A stretch of DNA of 64,000 nt from Hyphomicrobiales bacterium (GCA_021286855.1 JAJTBO010000009.1:1-64000), one strand, 5' to 3'; counted from the stretch's first letter, positions 1 to 7,592 are shown. Numbers and translations: made by a program. Notes: generated from the letters alone by a model not told the origin.

Positions 1-477
1 TCGCGCCTCCGTGGGAATCCCCCGCGAGTCGGAAATTCATCGGGCTGGTATGAGATGCTCCGACAGTCCGACGCCATCAAAACGAACTTCCGTTTGATTG
101 AGATCCCGGTCCGCGTCGGCTTCGGAACCCGCATGGATCGAGCCTACGAGATGGACCGCAAGGGCTTCATGCTCACCGCCATGGGCTTCACCGGTCGCAA
201 GGCGCTGGCCTTCAAGTCGAAGTACATCGATGCCTTCGACGAGGCCGAACGGCGTCTGAAGGAGCTTGAGGGTGCCGGCCCGGTGATCGCTCCCTACGCT
301 GTCCCTCAGTCCTTCGCCCAGGCCCTCCAGCTGGCTGCCGATCAGGCGAAGCTCATCGAGGAGCAGGGCGAACGGCTCACCATCGCCGAACCGAAGGCTG
401 CCCTCGTCGATCGCACCTTCAAGGCCGAGAACGGCGTGAGCATCCGGGACCACATGAAGAAGTACGAGAAGGTGTAA
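1..477 (+). CDS. Rha-family phage antirepressor/regulatory protein, partial
   Basis: The frame is open from the first base of the window, so the gene probably began further left; the first internal ATG is at 55 and has no clear ribosome binding site. The visible part carries the second half of a Rha domain, recognisable from the stretch YEMDRKGFMLTAMGFTGRKA followed by ALAFK and YIDAF. A short C-terminal stretch (EPKAALVDRTF) resembles the KilA-C/antirepressor tail. Rha proteins are phage regulatory or antirepressor proteins. It lies tail-to-tail with the TIR gene and near a second antirepressor fragment, which fits a decaying prophage or integrative element. Function is inferred from the family only. 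Confidence 0.7.
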   Translation, partial: SRLRGNPPRVGNSSGWYEMLRQSDAIKTNFRLIEIPVRVGFGTRMDRAYEMDRKGFMLTAMGFTGRKALAFKSKYIDAFDEAERRLKELEGAGPVIAPYAVPQSFAQALQLAADQAKLIEEQGERLTIAEPKAALVDRTFKAENGVSIRDHMKKYEKV

Positions 478-490
478 CTGGGCAAGGCGC

Positions 491-1204
491 TCAGAACTTA
501 ACTAGTTCGGCCAACTTGGCTGCGATGTCAGACATCGACGCTTCTGCTGTGCTCAAGCCGCTTCGTGAGCCTAAAAGTGGGCTGACGTCTCGGAGGGCTT
601 CATATGTTGTATCGTGGACGATAGGAACAAGAAGATCACGCGCCAGAAGAGCTGAAAGCTCTTTGTCTGCGATTCCTTCACCAGCAAGTCTCCGCAACAA
701 TGCGGGCGTCACCAAAACTATCCCGACTCGAGACTTCACGAGTCCCTTGTCAATTTCGCGGAGCAATGAGCTGCCGAGAAGAACATCCTTCTCACTGAAC
801 CACACAGAAACGCCGCTCGCTTCGAGCAAGTCGTGAAGATCTTTGGCTGCACCTTTTCTATCGTCCCAGGCGTGACACAGAAATACGTCCCTGAGGTCGG
901 GTATGACAGCCCGTTTCTCAACGCTTTCACGGAATGGTGTCAGCGTCCGAATTTCGGCGGCCGTGTAGACTACGGAAGAGCCAGCACGGGACCAACGCGG
1001 ACGTCCGCCACTGCCTCCTCCGCTGCTCCGGTTGCCACTACTGCTCCCCGGTGAGGGGTAGGATGGGGAGTAGGCTGAAAAAGATGGAGTGGAGTAGGAC
1101 GGGTAATATCCGTACCCGCGAAACCGGCCACCTCTGCAAGCAGGACAAGCCTCTGCGGCCGCCTGCGATTGATGACCTCGTACTGGTGCTGTGCATCTTG
1201 CCAT
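491..1204 (-). CDS. TIR-domain protein with N-terminal Cys/His cluster
   Basis: A 237-residue protein with three parts. Residues 1-25 hold Cys4, His11, Cys20 and Cys23 (CPAC), a possible small zinc-binding site. Residues 28-75 are low complexity, rich in Tyr, Ser, Pro and Gly. Residues 105-236 form a TIR domain (DVFLCHAWDD, then VWFSEKDV, then IVLVTPALL). Glu150 in LLREIDKGL sits where catalytic TIR proteins keep the NAD-cleaving glutamate; this is an alignment by eye. The start at 1204 (MARC) is preferred because the only longer option begins at a TTG. G+C is visibly lower than in neighbouring chromosomal genes. A role in phage defence or phage regulation is plausible given the antirepressor fragments on both sides, but it is not shown. 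Confidence 0.82.
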   Translation of the reverse strand: MARCTAPVRGHQSQAAAEACPACRGGRFRGYGYYPSYSTPSFSAYSPSYPSPGSSSGNRSSGGGSGGRPRWSRAGSSVVYTAAEIRTLTPFRESVEKRAVIPDLRDVFLCHAWDDRKGAAKDLHDLLEASGVSVWFSEKDVLLGSSLLREIDKGLVKSRVGIVLVTPALLRRLAGEGIADKELSALLARDLLVPIVHDTTYEALRDVSPLLGSRSGLSTAEASMSDIAAKLAELVKF

Positions 1205-1220
1205 GGGTTGAACGATACCA

Positions 1221-1547
1221 ATGGGAGTCGATTCGCTCAATCGCTATCGCAAGGCGAACCTCGATCGGGCGGAGAAGAGGGTAGTCAAACTACCCCGTTC
1301 CACCGGCCTCGGCCTCCTCTCTGTCTCCGAGAGCGGCCTCTACAAGCTCGTCATGCGCTCCGACAAGCCGCGGGCGAAGGAGTTCCAGAACTGGGTCACT
1401 AAGGTGATCCTGCCTGCGATCCGAAAGGATCGGCGGCTAGGGCGAGTCGGGCGGTGCGAGAAGTGCCCCGACCGTTGGGGTAGAATCAAGCCGAATGCTT
1501 GGGGTAGAGCCCCTAGCAAGTCATTGAAAAATAACGAAAAAAGATAG
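1221..1547 (+). pseudogene. Truncated Bro-N domain phage antirepressor
   Basis: The stretch from about residue 31 to 68 (LLSVSESGLYKLVMRSDKP, then FQNWVTKVILPAIRKD) is the C-terminal half of a BRO N-terminal domain, the DNA-binding part of many phage antirepressors. The first half of the domain is missing: the frame starts only 16 bp from the TIR start codon, inside what should be the middle of the domain. After IRKD the protein continues into 38 residues that look like unselected sequence. I therefore read it as a relic rather than a working gene, although the frame itself is intact. Confidence 0.62.
1475..1508 (+). repeat. Direct repeat TTGGGGTAGA, two copies 24 bp apart
   Basis: Identical 10-mers lie at 1475-1484 and 1499-1508, 40-75 bp beyond the 3' end of the tRNA-Glu gene. 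Short direct repeats next to a tRNA 3' end can be integrase arm sites, but no integrase gene is visible in the window, so this reading is speculative. Confidence 0.35.
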
Positions 1548-1548
1548 A

Positions 1549-1624
1549 TGGCGCTCCCTAGGGGACTCGAACCCCTGTTTTCGCCGTGAGAGGGCGACGT
1601 CCTAGACCGCTAGACGAAGGGAGC
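1549..1624 (-). tRNA. tRNA-Glu (anticodon CTC)
   Basis: On the minus strand the sequence folds as a complete cloverleaf. The acceptor stem GCTCCCT pairs with AGGGAGC, the D arm contains GTCTAGCGGTCTAGGAC, and the anticodon loop CTCTCAC gives anticodon CTC (reads GAG). The T arm is CAGGGGTTCGAGTCCCCTA, and CCA is encoded at 1549-1551. It lies downstream of gabD on the same strand. Phage-like fragments begin immediately at its 3' side, the usual attachment position for tRNA-targeting integrases. Confidence 0.95.
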
Positions 1625-1770
1625 AGCGGCGCGGCGCGAGCGCCGGACGGGGGTCGATATAGCCGCACCCTTCGCCCCACGCAAGTGCCCTTCGCGCGAT
1701 TTCGACGGCGAAACGTCCGGCTGTGGACGAAGCCTCGCCTCAGGGCCATCTTTCCGCCGCGTCTCATGCG

Positions 1771-1797
1771 GAAACGGCGGCCGTGGGCCGCCGTTTC
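1771..1797 (-). terminator. Terminator-type hairpin after gabD
   Basis: A perfect 12-bp inverted repeat (GAAACGGCGGCC paired with GGCCGCCGTTTC) with a 3-base loop starts 18 bases beyond the gabD stop codon. On the minus strand the 3' arm ends in TTTC, so termination is weakly supported by the T run but strongly by the stem. Confidence 0.7.
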
Positions 1798-1815
1798 TCG
1801 TCGATGAGGTCGGCC

Positions 1816-3264
1816 TCACAGGCCGCCGATGCACAGGTATTTGACGTCGAGATAGTCGTCGAGGCCGTATTTGGAGCCCTCGCGGCCGAAACCCGACGAC
1901 TTGACGCCGCCGAAGGGCGCGACTTCCGTCGTGATCACGCCGGCGTTGACGCCGACCTGACCGAACTTCAGCTTCTCCGACACGCGGAAGGCGCGGGCGA
2001 GGTCGCGGGTGAAGACGTAGCCGGCGAGCCCGTATTCCGACGAATTGGCCATGGCGACGACCTCTTCCTCCGTCTCGAAGCGGAAGAGGGGGGCGACGGG
2101 GCCGAAGATCTCGTCCTTCGCGAAGGCCATCGCGGTGGTCGCGCCGGTCAGCACGGTCGGCTCGTAGAAGGTCTGGCCGAGGGCGTGGCGCTTGCCGCCG
2201 GTCGCCACCGCCGCGCCCTTGGCGAGGGCATCGGCGACGAAGTCCTCGACCTTGCAGACCGCCTTCTCCTCGATCAGCGGGCCCTGGACGACGCCTTCCT
2301 CGAAGCCGTTTCCGACCTTCAACGCCGCCACGGCCGCCGCGAACTTGGCGGCGAAGGCGTCGTAGACGCCGGCCTGGACGAAGAAGCGGTTGGTGCAGAC
2401 GCAGGTCTGGCCGGAGTTGCGGAACTTCGAGGCGACCGCCTGCGACACGGCGAGATCGATGTCGGCGTCGTCGAAGACCAGGAACGGCGCGTTGCCGCCG
2501 AGCTCCATCGAGACGCGCTTCAGGGCTTGCGCCGCGCGGCCGGCGAGCATCCGGCCGATCGCCGTCGAGCCGGTGAAGGTGAGCTTCCTGACCGCCGGGT
2601 TCTCGATGAACTCGTCGCCGATCGGCGCGGCCGTGCCGGTGACGATGTTGACGACGCCGGCCGGCACGCCGGCCTTCTCGGCGAGCACGCCCCAGGCGAG
2701 GCCGGAATAGGGGGTGAGTTCGGCCGGCTTGACCACCGCCGTGCAGCCTGCGGCGAGCGCCGCGCCGATCTTGCGGGAGATCATCGAGGAGGGGAAGTTC
2801 CAGGGGGTGATCGCGGCGATCACGCCGACCGGCTCCTTCTGGACGATGATGCGGCGATCGGCCCAGGGCGAGGGGATGGTGTCGCCGTAGATGCGGCGGG
2901 CCTCTTCGGCGAACCAGCGCACATAGGCGGCCGAGCCCTTGACCTCGCCCTTGCCTTCGGCGAGCGGCTTGCCCTGCTCCAGGGTGAGGAGTTCGCCGAG
3001 GGCGTCGACGTTCTCCTCGATCAGGTCGGCGAGGCGATGCAGGATGGCGGCGCGCTCGGCGGCGGTCTTGGCGGCCCAGGCCGGGAAGGCGGCTTGCGCC
3101 GCGGCGATGGCGCGCGCCGTCTCGGCGCGGCCGCAGTTCGGGATACGGCCGATCACCTCGCCGGTCGCCGGGTTCGTCACCGGATGGGTGTCGCCGTCGT
3201 CGGCGCCGACCCAGGCGCCTCCGATCAGATTGGCTTCGCGCAGAAAGGGATTGGTCGCGGCCAT
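1816..3264 (-). CDS. gabD: NAD(P)-dependent succinate-semialdehyde dehydrogenase
   Basis: This 482-residue enzyme of the aldehyde dehydrogenase family is the same length as E. coli GabD. It oxidises succinate semialdehyde to succinate in GABA and related amine breakdown, feeding the TCA cycle. Catalytic Cys288 lies in SGQTCVC and general-base Glu254 in MELGGNAP. The C-terminal FGGVKSSGFGREG is typical of the GabD subgroup rather than of betaine or generic aldehyde dehydrogenases. The start at 3264 is preceded by AAGGAG; the upstream ATG in the same frame lacks such a site. It is transcribed alone and ends at a strong hairpin. Glutarate semialdehyde is a possible alternative substrate. Confidence 0.93.
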   Translation of the reverse strand: MAATNPFLREANLIGGAWVGADDGDTHPVTNPATGEVIGRIPNCGRAETARAIAAAQAAFPAWAAKTAAERAAILHRLADLIEENVDALGELLTLEQGKPLAEGKGEVKGSAAYVRWFAEEARRIYGDTIPSPWADRRIIVQKEPVGVIAAITPWNFPSSMISRKIGAALAAGCTAVVKPAELTPYSGLAWGVLAEKAGVPAGVVNIVTGTAAPIGDEFIENPAVRKLTFTGSTAIGRMLAGRAAQALKRVSMELGGNAPFLVFDDADIDLAVSQAVASKFRNSGQTCVCTNRFFVQAGVYDAFAAKFAAAVAALKVGNGFEEGVVQGPLIEEKAVCKVEDFVADALAKGAAVATGGKRHALGQTFYEPTVLTGATTAMAFAKDEIFGPVAPLFRFETEEEVVAMANSSEYGLAGYVFTRDLARAFRVSEKLKFGQVGVNAGVITTEVAPFGGVKSSGFGREGSKYGLDDYLDVKYLCIGGL

Positions 3265-3351
3265 GGGCGGCTCCTTGGGGGCTGATCTCGAGATGGGCGA
3301 AAGAGGAGCCGCTCGCCCGCGCGGCGTCAAGACCGGCGATCGCGGAGGAGA

Positions 3352-3645
3352 TCAGCGATGGCCGTGACCGTGGCCGCCGTGCAGGCCGTCGCCGTGGTCG
3401 TGGTCATGGCTCTCCGGCGCGCCTTCGTGGCAATCGGCATGGTCGTGGACGCTGTGGTGCAGGTGTTCGTGCACATGGGCGTGTTCGTGGACATGGGTAT
3501 GGGCGTGCGGATGGGAATGGACGAGATCGCCGTGGCGATGCTCGTGGGTATGGACGTGGGTGTGCGGGTGGGCGTGGCGATGCTCGTGCGGATGGGCGTG
3601 CGGCTCGGGATGGGCGTGGCCGTGGGCCGTCGTCTCGTCGTGCAT
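3352..3645 (-). CDS. Histidine-rich putative metal-binding protein
   Basis: A 97-residue protein in which about 38 residues are histidine, mostly as alternating His-X-His runs through the whole length (for example HTHVHTHEHRHG and HDHDHGDGLHGG). There is one Cys, and no signal peptide or membrane segment, so it is probably cytoplasmic. Such composition is typical of nickel, zinc or cobalt storage proteins and of the His tails of metallochaperones; no partner domain is present here. The start has a GGGAGAGGAC site, and the gene begins 11 bases after the stop of the patatin lipoprotein, so the two are probably co-transcribed. The function is inferred from composition only. Confidence 0.75.
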   Translation of the reverse strand: MHDETTAHGHAHPEPHAHPHEHRHAHPHTHVHTHEHRHGDLVHSHPHAHTHVHEHAHVHEHLHHSVHDHADCHEGAPESHDHDHGDGLHGGHGHGHR

Positions 3646-3656
3646 CGTCCTCTCCC

Positions 3657-5057
3657 TCAGCGGTCGTCGCGGCCCTCGGGCTTCGGACCGAAGACGCGGC
3701 GGATCACCGCCTCGCCGGCGTCGACCGTCATCTTGACCTGATCGGGCGAGAGTTTGAAGCGGGTCGGCACGCGGCCGAGCTCGGCGGCGCGGCTCGTGCC
3801 GAGATCCTCGAAGGAGACGCGGTCGAGGCGGATCGAGACGGCGTCGCAGACCCAGCCGTCGGTCGAGCCGCGCACCTGCGACACTTCCTCCGGCGAAAGC
3901 GAGCAGCGCCACTGCTTCAATCGCTGTTCCCACAGCTTCATCTGCAGGCGCATGACTTCGTAGGACGAGCGCACGGCGCTGTCGACGGCGGTGTCGGCGA
4001 CCGCGTCGAGCAGCTCCTGGGCGTTCGGACCCTCGAGCGTCTTGGTCCAGTCGCCGGCGACGTTGCGGCCGGCGTCGACGACGATGAACTGGAAGTCGGA
4101 GACCGAGATCGCGTCGGCCTTGGTCATCGGCCGCCAGGGCTCGCGGGCGGCGGCCATCTGGACGTTGAAGGCGGAAAGCCCCCAGTTGTCGGTCAAGCCG
4201 CCGTCGAGCAGCTTGACGAACTTGATCTTGTCGGCGTCGCGGTAGTCCTGGAGCGCCTTGAGATAGGATTTGACGATCGGCGAGGTGTCGCGGGCGTGGG
4301 CCTGCGCCTCGAGCTCGTCGGGCAGCTTGAAGCCGCACTTCTTGGCGTAGTTCTGGATGACCACCGGCGCGAAGACGATCGGCACGGCGGCCGACGCGGC
4401 GACGGCCTCGGAGAGCGGGTAGCTCTCCCAATCGGAACAGATCGCGGCGAAGGTGACGGGTTCGAAGACGAAGGGGGTCTTCGAATAGATGTCGGAGGCG
4501 TTGATCCAGACGACCGGGCGGCCGGGGCGGGAGAGGTCCTTCAGCGTCGCCTTGCCGAAGAGGTTCTTCTCGAGCCAGGTCGGCAGGCCCGAGCGATCGT
4601 TCACGCCGCCGTCGGCGGCGCGCATCAGGTTGCCGACCGAATAGACCTGGGTGCGCAAGCTCTCCTCGGCGTCGCGATAGAGGAAGCGGCTCTCGAAGTC
4701 GGAGAGCGCGGCGCGGCCCTTCAGGCCGAAATAGGCGGCGGTGACCGAGCCGCCGGAGACGCCGGAGACGAAGCGGACCTGATCGATCAGCGCGCCGCCG
4801 TTCGGCGCGGGCGTCTCGGAAAGGCCCTTCAGCACGCCGAAGGAGAAGGCGGAGGCGCGGGTGCCGCCGCCGGAGAAGGCGAGCGCGACGATGGTCGAGC
4901 GCAGCGTGTCGTCGCCGGCGAGCGTGTTGGCCTGGGTGAGCTTCGGCAGCGTCGAGGGACGGTTGACCGGCGCGTTGTCGATCGAGGCGCAGCCGAGGAG
5001 GGGCGCGGCGAGGAGGAGCGGCGCCAGGGCGCGGCGGGCGAAGGCGGGGAGGGACAT
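3657..5057 (-). CDS. Patatin-like phospholipase lipoprotein
   Basis: A 466-residue protein with a lipoprotein signal (hydrophobic segment ending LLGC, lipidated Cys23), so it is probably anchored at the envelope. It has the full patatin signature: oxyanion loop SGGGTRASAF, nucleophile motif GVSGG in VSGVSGGSV, and catalytic Asp in DGGLTDNWG, giving the Ser-Asp dyad of this acyl-hydrolase family. It is likely to cut phospholipids or other acyl esters. The start at 5057 was chosen because it places the signal peptide at the N-terminus; the longer frame adds 34 Pro/Arg-rich residues. The Shine-Dalgarno is weak. It lies upstream of the His-rich gene, probably in one transcript. Confidence 0.88.
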   Translation of the reverse strand: MSLPAFARRALAPLLLAAPLLGCASIDNAPVNRPSTLPKLTQANTLAGDDTLRSTIVALAFSGGGTRASAFSFGVLKGLSETPAPNGGALIDQVRFVSGVSGGSVTAAYFGLKGRAALSDFESRFLYRDAEESLRTQVYSVGNLMRAADGGVNDRSGLPTWLEKNLFGKATLKDLSRPGRPVVWINASDIYSKTPFVFEPVTFAAICSDWESYPLSEAVAASAAVPIVFAPVVIQNYAKKCGFKLPDELEAQAHARDTSPIVKSYLKALQDYRDADKIKFVKLLDGGLTDNWGLSAFNVQMAAAREPWRPMTKADAISVSDFQFIVVDAGRNVAGDWTKTLEGPNAQELLDAVADTAVDSAVRSSYEVMRLQMKLWEQRLKQWRCSLSPEEVSQVRGSTDGWVCDAVSIRLDRVSFEDLGTSRAAELGRVPTRFKLSPDQVKMTVDAGEAVIRRVFGPKPEGRDDR

Positions 5058-5177
5058 GAGGCGCGTCGGTCGGGTCGGGAGCGGAGGGCGACGTGGCAGG
5101 CATGGCGGGGGAATGCGGCGGGGAGAGGGCGGGCCGCCTCGACGGGAAGGAGGCGTCACCGCGCGCCGCGCCGGACA

Positions 5178-6041
5178 TCACATGCTTCGGACCGTGACGG
5201 CGACGTCGAGGCCGAGGAAGTCGTCGGGAACGCCGACGAAGGATCCGGCGATCGGAACGATCTGCTCGATGGTGCGGCCGCGCGCCACCGGCACGAGCGT
5301 CTCGTCTCCCATGGTTCCGCTGGTCGGATCGAAGGCGATCCAGCCGGGTCCCGGGACGAAGATCTCGACCCAGGCATGGGTCGAACCGGGCACGGCGCAA
5401 TTCGGGCTCGTCAACGGTCCGGCGTGATAGCCGGAGACGATCCGCGCGCCGAAGCCGAGATGGCGCGCCGCCTCCATCATCAGGACGGCGAAGTCTCGGC
5501 AGGAGCCCCAGCCTCGATCCAACGTCTGGAGCGGGGTCTGCGTTCCTTCCTGTTCGCGGGATTGATAGAAGACCCAGGAGGAAATGCCCGAGTTGAGGTC
5601 GCCGAGAAGAGCCAGCGTGTCGGTTCGCCGCGCCGCGACGAAGTGCGCCACCCATCGCGCCAGACGCCGGTCTGGATCGTCGATCTGCGGTTCTCGGAGC
5701 GCGCCGAGATCGGCGCGGTCGTCGGCGGAATAGTCGAAGGGGTAGGTGCGGGCGGAGGCGTCGATCTCACGACGCGGCTCCAGATCGGACCAACGATCGA
5801 GCACCAGTCGGCTGACGAAGGTGAGCGTCGCCGCAACGGCGGAAAAACGCACCGTGGCGATGGAATTGCCGAACACGTCGTAGGCCCAGCCGACATCTCC
5901 GGGAACCGAGAGCGTGAGCTCGCTTTCGACCACGCGCAGATCGTGCCCGTCGCGCGGTCGGATCATCAGGCGATGGGGGCCGAAGACGACGGGACGCCGA
6001 TAACGATAGGTCGTCTCGTGACGAACGGCGAGGCGGATCAT
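5178..6041 (-). CDS. Transglutaminase-like cysteine protease family protein
   Basis: A 287-residue protein with the two domains of the bacterial transglutaminase-like family: an N-terminal beta domain (MIRLAVRHETTYRYRRPV) and a papain-fold core. The catalytic triad is visible as Cys181 in GSCRDFA, His222 in STHAWVEIF and Asp238 in AFDPTSG. Family members are usually cytoplasmic proteases or peptidases; the substrate is not known. The start has GGGGAG ahead of it. It precedes the patatin gene on the same strand with 120 bases between them, so co-transcription is uncertain. Confidence 0.88.
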   Translation of the reverse strand: MIRLAVRHETTYRYRRPVVFGPHRLMIRPRDGHDLRVVESELTLSVPGDVGWAYDVFGNSIATVRFSAVAATLTFVSRLVLDRWSDLEPRREIDASARTYPFDYSADDRADLGALREPQIDDPDRRLARWVAHFVAARRTDTLALLGDLNSGISSWVFYQSREQEGTQTPLQTLDRGWGSCRDFAVLMMEAARHLGFGARIVSGYHAGPLTSPNCAVPGSTHAWVEIFVPGPGWIAFDPTSGTMGDETLVPVARGRTIEQIVPIAGSFVGVPDDFLGLDVAVTVRSM

Positions 6042-6116
6042 GCCGGCATCTCCCCTGATCGTACGAGGTCTGCGAGATGCGGTCGGCGACGGGCGAGGGG
6101 GCCTCGACGACGCCGA

Positions 6117-6341
6117 TCACGCCTTCGGAACACGTGGGCGCCACATCTGGAAACCGTGCTTTTCGATGGCGTCCTCGACCGGTTCGCGATCGATGTGGTG
6201 CGGCAGCGCGCCGTTCGGCGGAACGCGGGCCATGTGCCGCCACGGTCCGTGCCGGGTCGGGAGGTTTCCGCCCTCCGCCTCGGCGGTGAAGGCGAAGAGG
6301 CCGGAGCCGCTCGTCGACGAAAAGATGTGGATCGTCGTCAC
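6117..6341 (-). CDS. Small hypothetical protein
   Basis: A 74-residue protein starting at a GTG that is preceded by a good ribosome binding site (GAGGAAAGGAC). It contains no Cys, signal peptide or membrane segment. The composition (IHIF, LFAFTAEAEGGNLP, then GPW) looks like that of small conserved alphaproteobacterial proteins, but I cannot name a family. It lies 75 bases upstream of the transglutaminase-like gene on the same strand and may share its transcript. Confidence 0.6.
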   Translation of the reverse strand: MTTIHIFSSTSGSGLFAFTAEAEGGNLPTRHGPWRHMARVPPNGALPHHIDREPVEDAIEKHGFQMWRPRVPKA

Positions 6342-6595
6342 GTCGGCGTCCTTTCCTCAAAAACTCGTTCGTAAAGAAGAAAACCCCAACTCCGAGGCCT
6401 TCACCTCGCAGTCGGGGTCTCGTCGGAGCCGAACATCTCGACACCGCCCGCCAGTACATCCGTGGTCGGCGCGGATCGAATGTTCTCGGATCCGTCGAGC
6501 GCGTTCACCTCGTCGGGAACGCACCCTCCTTCGTCATCGCGACGCCCCGTTCGAGATCTCCGTTCGGCGATCGTGATGGGCGTCGTCGGTTCGGA

Positions 6596-6805
6596 TCAGG
6601 CCGCGCGCAGATTTTCTGCGGAGCTCTTGCCCGAGCGACGATCGGCGACGATGTCGTAGGTCACCTTCTGGCCGTCGGACAGGCCCATGAGGCCAGACCG
6701 CTCCACGGCGGAGATGTGAACGAAGACGTCGGTGCCGCCCTCGTCGGGGGTGATGAAGCCGAATCCCTTGGTGGCGTTGAACCACTTGACGGTGCCGGAG
6801 CTCAT
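6596..6805 (-). CDS. Cold-shock protein (CspA family)
   Basis: A 69-residue single cold-shock domain beginning [10 protein letters not shown]. The RNA-binding motifs RNP1 (KGFGFIT) and RNP2 (DVFVHIS) are intact. Proteins of this kind bind single-stranded RNA and DNA and melt RNA structure. The start at 6805 has AAAGGAC upstream; the longer frame from 6868 has no such signal. It is divergent from rpsU across about 500 bases, enough for the long leader typical of csp mRNAs. Several csp paralogues are usual in alphaproteobacteria, so no letter is assigned. Confidence 0.95.
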   Translation of the reverse strand: MSSGTVKWFNATKGFGFITPDEGGTDVFVHISAVERSGLMGLSDGQKVTYDIVADRRSGKSSAENLRAA

Positions 6806-7103
6806 GGGATGTCCTTTCGTGGACGCATGACGGATGGCGAGCGCTGATGCGCCCGGCCGGGTGTTCATCGATGTCGTGGAAGGTCAGGAACGGGCCGCTG
6901 CGTTCACGAACGAAATGCGGCTCCAGCCAATTCGGCCAAAACTCGATGGGACATACATATAGCTGAATCGTGTTCGAAACAAGGCTTTCGTCGAGACGAA
7001 ATGCCGAACGCGGCGAGATGATCGGAGCTTCCGGGAAAACGGCACGAATTTTTCGGGCGCGGTCGGTCCGATTTTCTGCGGCACAAAATTTTCCGGCTGC
7101 TAT

Positions 7104-7133
7104 TTGACCACTGGCGGTGCGCCCTCCCATATC
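7104..7133 (+). promoter_or_regulatory. Candidate sigma-70 type promoter of rpsU
   Basis: TTGACC at 7104-7109 and CATATC at 7128-7133 are separated by 18 bases, close to the housekeeping consensus. The position gives a leader of about 170 bases before the rpsU GTG start. Confidence 0.45.
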
Positions 7134-7152
7134 ATAAAGAGAAGGCGTCGGG

Positions 7153-7171
7153 ACGTTCGAAGGTCGAACGT
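7153..7171. repeat. Inverted repeat in the rpsU leader
   Basis: ACGTTCGA and TCGAACGT, 8 bp each, are separated by AGG. It starts about 20 bases after the candidate -10 element, so it could be a small RNA hairpin at the start of the transcript or a protein-binding site. Confidence 0.5.
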
Positions 7172-7310
7172 AGGATTCCCGAATTATCCAGAATTTTCGT
7201 CCTCTCGGTTCTTCGGCTTCCGTGGTCGGGGCCCGGGCGCGGCGCTTGCTCCTCCCCCGCGCCGATGCGCCGACGGGGAGGCCCGTTCCTCTGATGTGAT
7301 CGGAAAATTC

Positions 7311-7592
7311 GTGCAGGTTTTGGTTCGCGACAACAATGTCGATCAGGCGCTTCGCGTCCTGAAGAAGAAGATGCAGCGCGAAGGCGTCTTCAAGGAAATG
7401 AAACAGCGCCGCGCCTACGAGAAGCCCTCGGAAAAGCGGACGCGGGAAAAGGCCGAAGCGGTGCGGCGCGCCCGCAAGCTGGCTCGCAAACAGGCTCAGC
7501 GCGACGGTCTGCTTCCTGCACCGAAGCCGAAGGTGCGTCCGGCTCGGCCTCGTCCCGCCGTCATCGCGCCGGCCGCCGCCTCCGCCGAATGA
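7311..7592 (+). CDS. rpsU: 30S ribosomal protein S21
   Basis: A 93-residue protein starting at GTG with [14 protein letters not shown], the normal S21 N-terminus, then the basic helix region [21 protein letters not shown]. The C-terminus extends into an Ala/Pro/Lys-rich tail common in alphaproteobacterial S21. S21 binds the 30S platform near the 3' end of 16S rRNA and affects initiation. The frame is open further upstream, but homology and family length fix this start; the Shine-Dalgarno is poor, as is often the case for this gene. Confidence 0.95.
   Translation: MQVLVRDNNVDQALRVLKKKMQREGVFKEMKQRRAYEKPSEKRTREKAEAVRRARKLARKQAQRDGLLPAPKPKVRPARPRPAVIAPAAASAE

Larger units (their letters stand above)
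6806..7310. other. Divergent intergenic region between csp and rpsU
   Basis: About 505 bases without a supportable gene. It is AT-richer than the surroundings around 6940-7140. It probably contains the csp promoter and leader (minus strand) and the rpsU promoter and a leader of roughly 170 bases (plus strand). The short frames here have no ribosome binding sites or family resemblance. Confidence 0.6.

Noticed and set aside
1723-3285. 520-codon plus-strand frame opposite gabD
   Set aside because: Its translation is low-complexity Glu/Gly/Arg/Ala sequence, the mirror of a high-G+C gene; gabD on the other strand has full family motifs.
3358-3741. Val/Met/Gly-rich frame opposite the His-rich gene
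   Set aside because: It is the necessary antisense of His-X-His codons; it has no ribosome binding site and overlaps two supported genes.
3352-5655. 767-codon minus-strand frame across the patatin gene
   Set aside because: Only its last 97 codons (the His-rich protein) are real; the rest is an Arg-rich shadow of the patatin and transglutaminase genes.
6884-7084. Two overlapping 60-66 codon frames upstream of csp
   Set aside because: No ribosome binding site, no family resemblance, and they cover the expected csp leader.
7155-7169. GTTC-N7-GAAC as an SOS (LexA) box
   Set aside because: The alphaproteobacterial LexA box is the direct repeat GTTC-N7-GTTC; here the second half is inverted.
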